17,473 bases of DNA from the NCBI GenBank assembly GCA_964433845.1, contig CAYSTA010000031.1, forward strand, positions 1-17,473, given 5' to 3'. Origin of the DNA: MAG-121220-bin8 sp964433845 (lineage in GTDB: Bacteria; Bacteroidota; Bacteroidia; Flavobacteriales; Flavobacteriaceae). The notes under the pieces were generated by a model. The model had not been told where the DNA came from. It did not search any database and worked only from the letters and a program-made list of their open reading frames with translations. The stretch's first letter is position 1; every line of letters starts with the position of its first letter. The position numbers and the translations under genes were made by a program. This document shows positions 7,123-14,243 of this stretch, piece after piece.

Positions 7123-8247
7123 ATGGCACTAGTAATAAATGAAGAGCAGCAAATGCTCAAATCATCTACAAAAGAATTTTTAGAATTAAAATCTCCTTTA
7201 ACTCTTATAAGGGAATTAAGAGATGATAATTATAATCAATTTAAAGAGGAATTATGGACTGAAATGGTAGAAATGGGTTGGACAGCTTTAACTATACCAG
7301 AAAAGTATAATGGATTAAATTTTGGTTTTGTTGGGCTTGGTCAAGTTCTTGAAGAAATGGGAAGAAAACTTACTGTATCACCAATTATTTCAACTGTACT
7401 AATGTCTACTTCATTAATATCTCTTTCAAAAAATGAAGTTTTGAAAAATAAGTTATTTCAAGAAATAATGAATGGATCAAAACTATGTACTATAGCTCAT
7501 GAGGAGGGGAAACATCATAATCCAGAATTAAATAATTCTTTAATTTCAAAAAATGAGGATCATTTTATTTTAAATGGAAAGAAGAAATTTGTAATTGACG
7601 GTTCAATATCTGATTATTTAATTGTTTCTGCAAAATATAAAAATGAAAAAAATATAGCTTTGGTTTTGGTAGATAGCAAGTCTGATGGGATTAATTTAGA
7701 TAACAAGGTTCATATGGATTCAAGGATATATTCTGATATATCATTTGAAAATGTTAAAATAGATAAAATGAATTTTTTATCAACAGATGATGATGGAGGT
7801 ATAATTTTAAATAAGACATTGGATATAGCTAGAATTGGACTTGCAGCTGAAATGTTAGGTAATATTCAAGAAGCTTTTGAAATAACAATGAATTACATTA
7901 AAGAAAGAGAGCAATTTGGAGTAAAAATTGCCTCTTTTCAAGCTTTACAACATCGATCAGCTTTAATGTTTGGAGAAATTGAGTTGTGCAAATCAATTGT
8001 TTTGAGAGCTCTTCAAGCTATAGATTCTAATGATAATGATTTACCAAAATTTGCAAGTTTAGCAAAGGCTAAATTAGGTTTAGTTTCTAAGCTTGTTACT
8101 AATGAGGCTGTTCAAATGCATGGAGGAATTGGAGTAACTGATGATGTTGATATTGGTTTTTTCTTAAAAAGAACAAGGGTTGCTCATAGAATATTGGGTG
8201 ATTCTAATTATCATTTATATAGGCTAGCAAAGCTCAACAATTATTAA
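7123..8247 (+). CDS. Acyl-CoA dehydrogenase, non-catalytic (beta-like) partner subunit
   Basis: A 374-residue acyl-CoA dehydrogenase family protein with the FAD dinucleotide-binding motifs REQFG (262-266) followed by FQ (272-273), and QMHGGIG (331-337). The C-terminal region where the catalytic glutamate (EGT) normally sits reads HRILGDSNYHLYRLAK, with no glutamate. The mid-domain loops that hold the flavin ring in other members (EPxAGSD and WxTS) are degenerate here: AHEEGKHHN and KKKFVIDGS. The protein therefore lacks what the preceding gene has and has what that gene lacks, as in beta subunits of heterotetrameric steroid-type dehydrogenases. It is unlikely to be active alone. It is last in the operon, ending 18 bp from the convergent aldehyde dehydrogenase gene, with no clear terminator between them. 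Confidence 0.91.
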   Translation: MALVINEEQQMLKSSTKEFLELKSPLTLIRELRDDNYNQFKEELWTEMVEMGWTALTIPEKYNGLNFGFVGLGQVLEEMGRKLTVSPIISTVLMSTSLISLSKNEVLKNKLFQEIMNGSKLCTIAHEEGKHHNPELNNSLISKNEDHFILNGKKKFVIDGSISDYLIVSAKYKNEKNIALVLVDSKSDGINLDNKVHMDSRIYSDISFENVKIDKMNFLSTDDDGGIILNKTLDIARIGLAAEMLGNIQEAFEITMNYIKEREQFGVKIASFQALQHRSALMFGEIELCKSIVLRALQAIDSNDNDLPKFASLAKAKLGLVSKLVTNEAVQMHGGIGVTDDVDIGFFLKRTRVAHRILGDSNYHLYRLAKLNNY

Positions 8248-8265
8248 AAAAAATTTCTATATATA

Positions 8266-9816
8266 TTATATGTCCAAGTTGAAATTTATTCCTTGGGCTA
8301 AAGGTATATCTGATGAATAATTAATAGTATTGGTTTGTCTTCTCATATAAACTTTCCAGGCATCAGAACCACTTTCTCTTCCTCCACCTGTATCTTTTTC
8401 TCCACCAAAAGCACCACCAATTTCAGCACCTGAAGTACCTATATTCACATTAGCAATACCACAATCACTTCCTTTGTGGGACAAAAACTTTTCTGATTCT
8501 TTTAAATTTTGTGTTAAGATTGCTGAAGATAGACCCTGTTTAACATCGTTCATCAATTTTATTGCATTTTCAACTTCTCCTTTATATTTTATAAGGTATA
8601 AAATTGGAGCAAAAGTTTCTTTTTGAACTATTTGTGCGCTGTTTTTTATTTCTGCTATTACAGGTTTTACATAATTATCACTTTGGTAATTATTGCCTTT
8701 TAAAGTTCCTCCTTCAACAATTATTTTACCACCCTGTTTTACTATTTCTTGTAGAGCATTTAGATATTGATTAACTGCATTTTTATCAATCAACGGTCCC
8801 ATATGATTACTTTCATCTAAAGGATTACCTATTTTAATTTGTTTATAAGCTTTTTTGAGTTCATTTTTTACCTTATCTAGAATAGATTCATGAATTATTA
8901 CTCTTCTAGTTGAAGTACAGCGTTGTCCACAGGTACCTACGGCTCCAAACACAATATTACTAATAGCATGTTTTATATCTGCATGTTTTGTTATAATGAC
9001 GGCGTTATTTCCGCCTAATTCTAATAATGTTTTTCCTAATCTAGATCCAACTCTTTTTGCAACATCTTTTCCCATTTTTGTTGATCCAGTTGCAGATAAA
9101 AGATTTATTCTTTTGTCATCAGACATTAATTCTCCTATATTTTTATCACCATTTATTAAACATGAAACTCCATTTATAACATTGTTTTCTCTTAAAACTT
9201 GTGAAATTAGATTTTGACAAGCTATGCTGCATAAAGGAGTTTTTTCAGAAGGCTTCCAAATACAAACATTTCCACATATCCATGCTAAGGAAACATTCCA
9301 ACTCCAAACAGCTACAGGAAAATTAAAAGCAGATATAATTCCAACAATTCCTAAAGGGTGATATTGTTCATACATTCTATGATTTGGTCTTTCAGAGTGC
9401 ATAGTTAAACCATATAGTTGTCTAGAGAGACCAACTGCAAAATCACATATATCAATCATTTCTTGAACTTCTCCTAATCCTTCTTGTAAAGATTTTCCCA
9501 TTTCCCAAGAAACTAACTCACCTAATTCTGTTTTGTTTTCTCGTATTTTATTTCCTAAAAGACGAACTAAATTTCCTCTTTGTGGAGCAGGAATATTTCT
9601 AAAATTTAAAAAAGCATTTTGTGCTTCATGTATTGTTTTTTCATAATCTTTATTATCTCCTGCTTGAATAGTCCCAATAAGAGAATTATCTACCGGGCTA
9701 TAAGATTTAATGATTTGTCCTGAACCAAACCACTTTCCACCATAAGAACACCCTTTTTGATTTTTTGAAACACCTAATTTTTTTAAAATACCATCTACTT
9801 TTTTATTTTTTTTCAT
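8266..9816 (-). CDS. Alpha-aminoadipic semialdehyde dehydrogenase (ALDH7 / antiquitin family)
   Basis: A 516-residue NAD(P)+-dependent aldehyde dehydrogenase. Catalytic residues are Asn165 in SAFNFPV, Glu266 in LELGGNN and the nucleophile Cys300 in GQRCTS. The subfamily is clear: VGTCGQRCTSTRR and the segment NIGTSGAEIGGAFGGEKDTG, followed by GGRESGSDAWKVYMRR, are diagnostic of the antiquitin/AmaB/Pcd group. The known reaction is oxidation of 2-aminoadipate 6-semialdehyde, in equilibrium with delta1-piperideine-6-carboxylate, to 2-aminoadipate in lysine breakdown. The gene lies 34 bp downstream of a lysine-6-dehydrogenase/saccharopine-dehydrogenase-like gene on the same strand, which would make exactly this substrate. 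Other ALDH7 members also oxidise betaine aldehyde or lipid aldehydes, but the neighbour makes the lysine role the best reading. Confidence 0.93.
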   Translation of the reverse strand: MKKNKKVDGILKKLGVSKNQKGCSYGGKWFGSGQIIKSYSPVDNSLIGTIQAGDNKDYEKTIHEAQNAFLNFRNIPAPQRGNLVRLLGNKIRENKTELGELVSWEMGKSLQEGLGEVQEMIDICDFAVGLSRQLYGLTMHSERPNHRMYEQYHPLGIVGIISAFNFPVAVWSWNVSLAWICGNVCIWKPSEKTPLCSIACQNLISQVLRENNVINGVSCLINGDKNIGELMSDDKRINLLSATGSTKMGKDVAKRVGSRLGKTLLELGGNNAVIITKHADIKHAISNIVFGAVGTCGQRCTSTRRVIIHESILDKVKNELKKAYKQIKIGNPLDESNHMGPLIDKNAVNQYLNALQEIVKQGGKIIVEGGTLKGNNYQSDNYVKPVIAEIKNSAQIVQKETFAPILYLIKYKGEVENAIKLMNDVKQGLSSAILTQNLKESEKFLSHKGSDCGIANVNIGTSGAEIGGAFGGEKDTGGGRESGSDAWKVYMRRQTNTINYSSDIPLAQGINFNLDI

Positions 9817-9850
9817 TTTTTATTTTCTTTCAGGTTGTTTAGTATAAAAG

Positions 9851-10912
9851 TTAACTTAAAAATAATTTTCCAGAGCTGGTTTTTAAAAATTCATTATATG
9901 GAATTTCTTCTTGTTTTATAAAACCCTTTTTTGGAAGTTTCCCATTTGCTACCATTTCTATAACAGAAACTAATGCTGCTGCAGTAGTCCATGAAATTGC
10001 TCTCCATTTTTTTCCTTGAATTTCAATTGGATAAAATGATTTAAAAAATTCACTTCTTGAAATTTTCTTTTTCTTCCATCCTTCAACAACTGCATATACA
10101 TAGACTACATCATCATCGACAGGGGGTTTTGCATTACTTAGGATTTTTTCAAGTAGAGATTTATCATTTTTAAGTATCAATTCATACATTAAGAATCTCA
10201 TAAGTTTACCATGTCCAGGGTACCTTATTGTTTTATAATTTAAAGTATCAAGTTTTCCTTCATAGGTATCGCACATTGTTCCTAAACCTCCCGATGTTGT
10301 AAATGCTTCAAATTCTTGTCCCTCTATATTGATATATTCAAAACCATCGAGTGATGGTACTGTCTTTTTTACCCCATTTTGAATAACTTCGGCATCATTA
10401 ATATATTCATTAATAACTCCGTGAGGGGACCAAGTAAAGGAATAAGCTAGTTGTCCATTAGGATATCTAGGTAATGCACCTACCCTTAGTTCAATATCTC
10501 TTAATTCATCAAATTGCATAGCCAAATTATTTCCAATAATCCCAATTAATCCAGGAGCTAATCCACATTGTGGAGCCATTATTTTTTTTCCTGTTTTACT
10601 TAGTTTTTTTATATATTTTGTTGTTTCAACATCTTCGGTTAAATCAAAATAATGAAGGTTTAAATCGTGAGCTAATTTTGCTATGTTTTTATTTAAAAAA
10701 AAGGGTAATGCAGACACTACAGCATCAAAATCTTTAAGTATAGATTTCATTTTTTTTAAGTCTCCAACATCTCCTTGAATTACATTAAATGGAAGTTTAT
10801 AATTATAATGAGGTTTACTTTGATCTAAACCTTTAACATTGAATTTTGACGAAAGTAATGTACCAACTAATGAACCTACTTTACCCATGCCAAGAACGAG
10901 AATATTTTTCAT
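9851..10912 (-). CDS. Lysine 6-dehydrogenase / saccharopine dehydrogenase-like protein
   Basis: A 353-residue saccharopine-dehydrogenase-family protein with an N-terminal Rossmann motif GMGKVG (8-13) and Asp30 at the end of the second strand, which suggests NAD rather than NADP. The middle carries the family catalytic-domain signature: SPHGVINEY, VPSLDG, EAFTTSGGLGT and KTIRYPGH. The compact length is close to bacterial L-lysine 6-dehydrogenase (about 385 residues) and much shorter than LKR/SDH fusions. Either activity would give 2-aminoadipate 6-semialdehyde, from lysine directly or from saccharopine. The following gene is the matching ALDH7 enzyme, supporting a two-step lysine-to-aminoadipate module. 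A TTG at 10921 is in frame, but the ATG at 10912 gives the normal start MKNILVLG. An inverted repeat lies just upstream. No lysine-ketoglutarate reductase gene is in the window, which slightly favours direct lysine dehydrogenation. Confidence 0.87.
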   Translation of the reverse strand: MKNILVLGMGKVGSLVGTLLSSKFNVKGLDQSKPHYNYKLPFNVIQGDVGDLKKMKSILKDFDAVVSALPFFLNKNIAKLAHDLNLHYFDLTEDVETTKYIKKLSKTGKKIMAPQCGLAPGLIGIIGNNLAMQFDELRDIELRVGALPRYPNGQLAYSFTWSPHGVINEYINDAEVIQNGVKKTVPSLDGFEYINIEGQEFEAFTTSGGLGTMCDTYEGKLDTLNYKTIRYPGHGKLMRFLMYELILKNDKSLLEKILSNAKPPVDDDVVYVYAVVEGWKKKKISRSEFFKSFYPIEIQGKKWRAISWTTAAALVSVIEMVANGKLPKKGFIKQEEIPYNEFLKTSSGKLFLS

Positions 10913-10913
10913 A

Positions 10914-10941
10914 TATAACAATTTATTCTTAATTTGTTATA
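10914..10941. promoter_or_regulatory. Inverted repeat (candidate operator) upstream of the lysine-catabolic operon
   Basis: TATAACAA (10914-10921) and TTGTTATA (10934-10941) are perfect 8-bp inverted arms with a 12-bp spacer. The repeat begins one base upstream of the ATG at 10912 of the minus-strand dehydrogenase gene. It would lie in the 5' leader or around the transcription start, so it could be a repressor or activator site, or a 5' mRNA hairpin. On the minus strand a TACATTTA element overlaps the outer arm; it matches the Bacteroidota -7 consensus TAnnTTTG except at the last base, but no well-placed -33 TTG was found. Confidence 0.4.
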
Positions 10942-11046
10942 AATGTATCAAAATATTGGAGGTTATATTAAACATTTGGCTGCAACTTTTTAACAATAAA
11001 TAGTCTTATTATATTACTTAAATATTTAAAACTAAATTTATAAATA

Positions 11047-11154
11047 ATGAAAATAGATAAATCTAATATTAGACAATATATTTTTGTTACACTAATAATA
11101 ATAATTGGAATTCTTTTTGGAATATTGATTTTTCCAATAATTGAAAACATTTGA
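11047..11154 (+). CDS. Small single-pass membrane protein (35 residues), hypothetical
   Basis: This short ATG-to-TGA frame encodes 35 residues: a short polar head with basic residues (MKIDKSNIRQ) and one hydrophobic segment of about 21 residues (11-32). Its TGA overlaps the TTG start of the next small gene by 4 bp (TTGA, 11151-11154), an arrangement typical of translational coupling. That overlap and the clean membrane-segment composition are the only evidence that it is real; no homolog is recognised. An alternative is that this frame and the next are one gene split by a frameshift, since both are membrane-type sequences and the frames differ by one step. Confidence 0.45.
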   Translation: MKIDKSNIRQYIFVTLIIIIGILFGILIFPIIENI

Positions 11155-11405
11155 TTCTGAAAGTAACTGTTTTTTTATTAATTATTTGGGGCATTCCAAG
11201 CACCTATTTTAGAAGTAAATTTAGAAAAATTGTTTACCAAACAAATGATTGGAAAATAAATATTAAACCAGTTTTTTTTAAAGAAATTAAAGCATTATTT
11301 TTTAATATATATCCGGACAATAAACAATACATTGTAATTAGAAATTATTATAGAATTTATTTAATAATTTATCTATTTTTATTTCTATTCTATTATCTAA
11401 ATTAA
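11151..11405 (+). CDS. Small two-segment membrane protein (84 residues), hypothetical
   Basis: The 84-residue product has a hydrophobic N-terminal segment (about 2-17), a central basic region with WGIPSTYFRSKFRKIVYQT and KPVFFKEIKALFFNIYP, and a second hydrophobic segment at the C-terminus (about 68-83). It is probably a small inner-membrane protein with a cytoplasmic or periplasmic loop of about 50 residues. TTG at 11151 is the only possible start, because a stop codon lies in frame at 11142-11144 and the frame has no internal ATG. The start overlaps the stop of the 35-codon gene. The 407-residue oxidoreductase begins 4 bp after its stop, so it sits in an operon. The ordered central region makes a real gene likely, but I do not recognise a characterised family. 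Confidence 0.6.
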   Translation: MILKVTVFLLIIWGIPSTYFRSKFRKIVYQTNDWKINIKPVFFKEIKALFFNIYPDNKQYIVIRNYYRIYLIIYLFLFLFYYLN

Positions 11406-11409
11406 AAAA

Positions 11410-12633
11410 ATGAATCAATCAAGAGAATATGATATTATAGTATGGGGAGCTTCTGGATTTACAGGCAGATTAGTTTCAGAATATTTATTTAATAAATATG
11501 GTTCAAATAATAATTTAAAATGGGCAATAGCTGGAAGAAATTCTTTAAAACTTGATTCAATTAGAAAAGAGATTCTCGATAATACAGTTTCTATAATTGT
11601 AGCTGATAGTAATGATTTAGAAAGCTTAAATGACATGGTCAAAAAAACCAAAGTAATTTGTACCACTGTGGGTCCTTATGCTAAGTATGGCTCTAATCTT
11701 GTTTCTGCATGTGTTGAAAATAGAACTCATTATTGTGATTTAGCTGGAGAAGTACAATGGATTCGTAAAATGATTGATAAGCATCATGAAGAAGCTAATA
11801 ATAACAACACAAAAATTGTAAATTCTTGTGGTTTTGATTCTATACCATCAGATTTAGGGGTCTATTATATTCAAAAACTAGCAAAGTCATCAAAAAATCA
11901 AAGAGCTAAACTAATAGAAATGCGTGTAGCTGGAGCCAAAGGAGGAATAAGTGGAGGAACCTATAAAAGTTTGAGTAATGTAAATAAGGAGGCAAATGAA
12001 GATAAAGAAATATTTAAAGTAGTAATTAATCCTTATGGTCTGAATCCAATTGGAGAGCAAGAAGGTTTAGATAAATCAGATTTACAAAGGATTGTTTTTG
12101 ATAAATCTTCAAATAGTTGGATTGGACCATTTATTATGGCAGCAATAAATACTAAAATTGTTAGACGTAGCAATGCTTTAAGTAATTATTCCTATGGAAA
12201 GGATTTTATGTATAATGAGGCTACTTTAAACGGAAAAGGTCTTTTGGGAAAAATTAAAGGGTATTTTTTAGCTGTTCCTATTTTTATATTAATGAGCGCT
12301 AAACCAGGATCTGTTTTAAAAAAGCTTATAGACTTTATTTTGCCAAAACCTGGAGAAGGACCAAGTAAAAAGGATAGAGAAGCAGGATATTATAATTTAA
12401 GGTTTTATATAACTTTAGAAGATGGTTCAAAAGCTTTTGCAAAAGTCATTGGAGATATGGATCCTGGATATGGTTCTACTTCAAAGATGCTTGCAGAATC
12501 TGCTATTTGTTTAGCTAAAGATAAACTGCCAGATTCAGGTGGTGTCTTAACTCCATCAATAGCAATGGGAGATGCTCTTTTAGATAGGTTACAGAAAAAT
12601 GCTGGTTTAATTTTTAATTTTAAAAATAAATAA
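11410..12633 (+). CDS. Saccharopine dehydrogenase-like NAD(P)-binding oxidoreductase (trans-enoyl reductase family)
   Basis: A 407-residue protein with an N-terminal Rossmann domain whose motif GASGFTG is at 13-19 (family form: VVxGATGFTGR), then TVGPYAKYG, HYCDLAGE and SCGFDSIPSD. The C-terminal part has the conserved block PKPGEGPSKKDREAGYY followed by an amphipathic beta-rich tail. These marks place it in the SCCPDH / trans-acting enoyl reductase group (mycobacterial Rv2953 and relatives), not the true saccharopine dehydrogenases. Rv2953 reduces a double bond in phthiocerol and phenolphthiocerol lipid precursors; most bacterial members have no proven reaction. A lipid or enoyl substrate is therefore plausible but unproven. 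A hydrophobic stretch (AVPIFILM) may touch the membrane. It follows a small membrane-protein gene by 4 bp and precedes the DUF1080 gene by only 7 bp. Confidence 0.85.
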   Translation: MNQSREYDIIVWGASGFTGRLVSEYLFNKYGSNNNLKWAIAGRNSLKLDSIRKEILDNTVSIIVADSNDLESLNDMVKKTKVICTTVGPYAKYGSNLVSACVENRTHYCDLAGEVQWIRKMIDKHHEEANNNNTKIVNSCGFDSIPSDLGVYYIQKLAKSSKNQRAKLIEMRVAGAKGGISGGTYKSLSNVNKEANEDKEIFKVVINPYGLNPIGEQEGLDKSDLQRIVFDKSSNSWIGPFIMAAINTKIVRRSNALSNYSYGKDFMYNEATLNGKGLLGKIKGYFLAVPIFILMSAKPGSVLKKLIDFILPKPGEGPSKKDREAGYYNLRFYITLEDGSKAFAKVIGDMDPGYGSTSKMLAESAICLAKDKLPDSGGVLTPSIAMGDALLDRLQKNAGLIFNFKNK

Positions 12634-12640
12634 TTTGAAA

Positions 12641-13444
12641 ATGAGAGAACGTATAAGATTTATTTTTTATATACTGTTTTTTGTCTTTATTGGTTTAATT
12701 ATAGGGAATTATATTGCAAAAAGTTTATTAAATAATAATGAAAAAAAGGAATGGAAAATAATATTTAACGGAAAGAATTTGGAAGGATGGAATATGAAAA
12801 TTAAAGGACATGAATTTGGGGATAATTATAATAATACTTTTAAGGTTGAAAATGGAAATTTAAAAGTTTCCTATGAAAATTACGATTCTTTTGATGAAAA
12901 GTTTGGGCACATTTTTTATACAATTAAAAAATTTAGAAATTACCATTTAAGTCTTGAATATAAATTTAGTGGAAACCATTTAAAGGGTGCTCCAGGTTGG
13001 TCTATAAAAAATAGTGGGATAATGCTTCACTGCCAAGATCCAAACACAATGCTAATTGATCAAGATTTTCCAGTTAGTGCTGAAGTTCAACTGCTAGGAG
13101 GTCTTGGAGAAGGTGAAAGAACTACTGCTAATATTTGTAGCCCTGGTACAGATGTAGATATTGATTCAAAACTTGCCAAAAAACATTGCAATCCATCTAA
13201 TTCAAAGACATATCATGATGACAATTGGGTTAAGGTTGAAGTTATGGTTTACTCTAACGAACTTGTTAAGCATATTGTTGAAACCGATACAGTCTTAACT
13301 TATTCCAATATTAAAGTTGGAGGAAATAAGGTTCCTAGTAATTATTTGAGTAGAATAGGGGAGTCTATTAAAGAAGGATATATTTCATTGCAATCTGAAG
13401 GACATCCAGTAGAATTTAGAAATATAAAAATCAAAGAGTTATAA
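12641..13444 (+). CDS. Membrane-anchored DUF1080 (3-keto-disaccharide hydrolase-like) protein
   Basis: A 267-residue protein with one N-terminal hydrophobic segment (about 6-26) that is an uncleaved anchor or signal peptide, with no lipobox cysteine. The rest is a DUF1080 concanavalin-like beta-sandwich domain: FNGKNLEGWN near the start of the domain, NSGIMLHCQDP in the middle, AEVQLLGG, and EGYISLQSEGHPVEFRNI at the end. The domain is common in Bacteroidota and Planctomycetota and is annotated as a putative 3-keto-disaccharide hydrolase or glycoside hydrolase-like module. The protein should face the periplasm. The frame is open from a TTG at 12635, but the ATG at 12641 is preferred. It lies 7 bp after the oxidoreductase stop and is the last gene of the run; the next gene is convergent, 20 bp away. 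A carbohydrate substrate cannot be named. Confidence 0.88.
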   Translation: MRERIRFIFYILFFVFIGLIIGNYIAKSLLNNNEKKEWKIIFNGKNLEGWNMKIKGHEFGDNYNNTFKVENGNLKVSYENYDSFDEKFGHIFYTIKKFRNYHLSLEYKFSGNHLKGAPGWSIKNSGIMLHCQDPNTMLIDQDFPVSAEVQLLGGLGEGERTTANICSPGTDVDIDSKLAKKHCNPSNSKTYHDDNWVKVEVMVYSNELVKHIVETDTVLTYSNIKVGGNKVPSNYLSRIGESIKEGYISLQSEGHPVEFRNIKIKEL

Positions 13445-13464
13445 AAGGAAGAGAGGAACAGAAA

Positions 13465-14202
13465 CTATTTCCTTGTCATTCTAAATATTTCTAAATCAAT
13501 ATCATCAGCACCTTCTTTATCAAAAGGATATTCCATTTGATCCTGAATATTATATAGTGAAATTAATATAAACTCACTTAAAGTAACTATAAAGTAAGTT
13601 AAGTAATGAGGATTTTCAACTCCAATTTTAAAGATAATTGTTGGAGTATAAACTAATGGGAAAATATATACAAACATTAAGCAATATGCTTTTAAACTTA
13701 TTGGAGTTCTATGTCTATGTATTGCAACCAGGTTATCAGCACTATCAATAGTGTCTTTTAGAAATCTAAGAGCTTTTTGTAGAACCCCATTTCCAATAAC
13801 AATTTTTTTAGAATTTAAAAATTCAAACAGTTTATTAATATTGTTGTCGTGAATACTAGTATCATTTTCTATATTGTCTAAAAAATCAATCAATCCTTCA
13901 TTGGATTTTTTTATTAATTCAGTTCCTTGATTAATTTCCTCAATTTCCAATTTTGAACTTAAAATAATATTTTCTACAGTTTTTAAGCTAGCTCTATATA
14001 GACTTAAATGTTCTAAAGCTTTTTCTCTTCTTCTAAAAGCTCCTCTAATATTAAATACTAAAGGGAAAATAATAGCAATACTAATTAATGTTAAATCAAC
14101 ATTATAGTTAATGTTATATTTGTATGCTATAATAGGAACTATTATAGAAATTATGATAGCAAAAAAAGTTCGAGAATTTAATATGATCAAATATCTAGAC
14201 AT
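13465..14202 (-). CDS. Bestrophin-like membrane protein
   Basis: A 245-residue integral membrane protein with two N-terminal membrane segments (about 8-25 and 34-50), a long charged helical middle (about 55-160) and two C-terminal membrane segments (about 168-192 and 200-220). The C-terminus has HRHRTPISLKAYCLMFVYI, then LYNIQDQMEYPFDKEGADD and a short DIDLE. This resembles the bestrophin family, in which a P-L-AY block precedes the third membrane helix and an E-x-PFG...DD/ND-L block follows the fourth. Bacterial bestrophins are pentameric ion channels. The length is slightly below the usual 290 to 310 residues. The family call rests on topology and C-terminal motif only; ion selectivity is unknown. 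The divergent gene at 14244 lies 41 bp away, so the two may share a regulatory region. Confidence 0.7.
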   Translation of the reverse strand: MSRYLIILNSRTFFAIIISIIVPIIAYKYNINYNVDLTLISIAIIFPLVFNIRGAFRRREKALEHLSLYRASLKTVENIILSSKLEIEEINQGTELIKKSNEGLIDFLDNIENDTSIHDNNINKLFEFLNSKKIVIGNGVLQKALRFLKDTIDSADNLVAIHRHRTPISLKAYCLMFVYIFPLVYTPTIIFKIGVENPHYLTYFIVTLSEFILISLYNIQDQMEYPFDKEGADDIDLEIFRMTRK

Positions 14203-14243
14203 TCCAAAATATTTATTAAATTAATCAACTAATTCCCAAAAAT

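Noticed and set aside
8248..8265. A terminator between the acyl-CoA dehydrogenase and aldehyde dehydrogenase genes
   Set aside because: The 18-bp gap has only alternating A/T; no stem with a stable core can be drawn.
10913..11046. A lysine riboswitch (L-box) before the lysine-catabolic operon
   Set aside because: The region is about 134 bp, shorter than the usual aptamer, and only one simple inverted repeat is visible; none of the conserved L-box helices could be recognised.
10968..11150. A 60-codon minus-strand frame upstream of the lysine-catabolic gene
   Set aside because: It is antisense to the 35-codon membrane frame and its hydrophobicity follows from AT-rich codons; the plus-strand frame has the better start and the coupled overlap.
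13441..13475. AAGGAA/TTCCTT inverted repeat between the DUF1080 and bestrophin-like genes
   Set aside because: The six-base arms are far apart with a purine-rich loop and no T-run, so it is not a convincing terminator.
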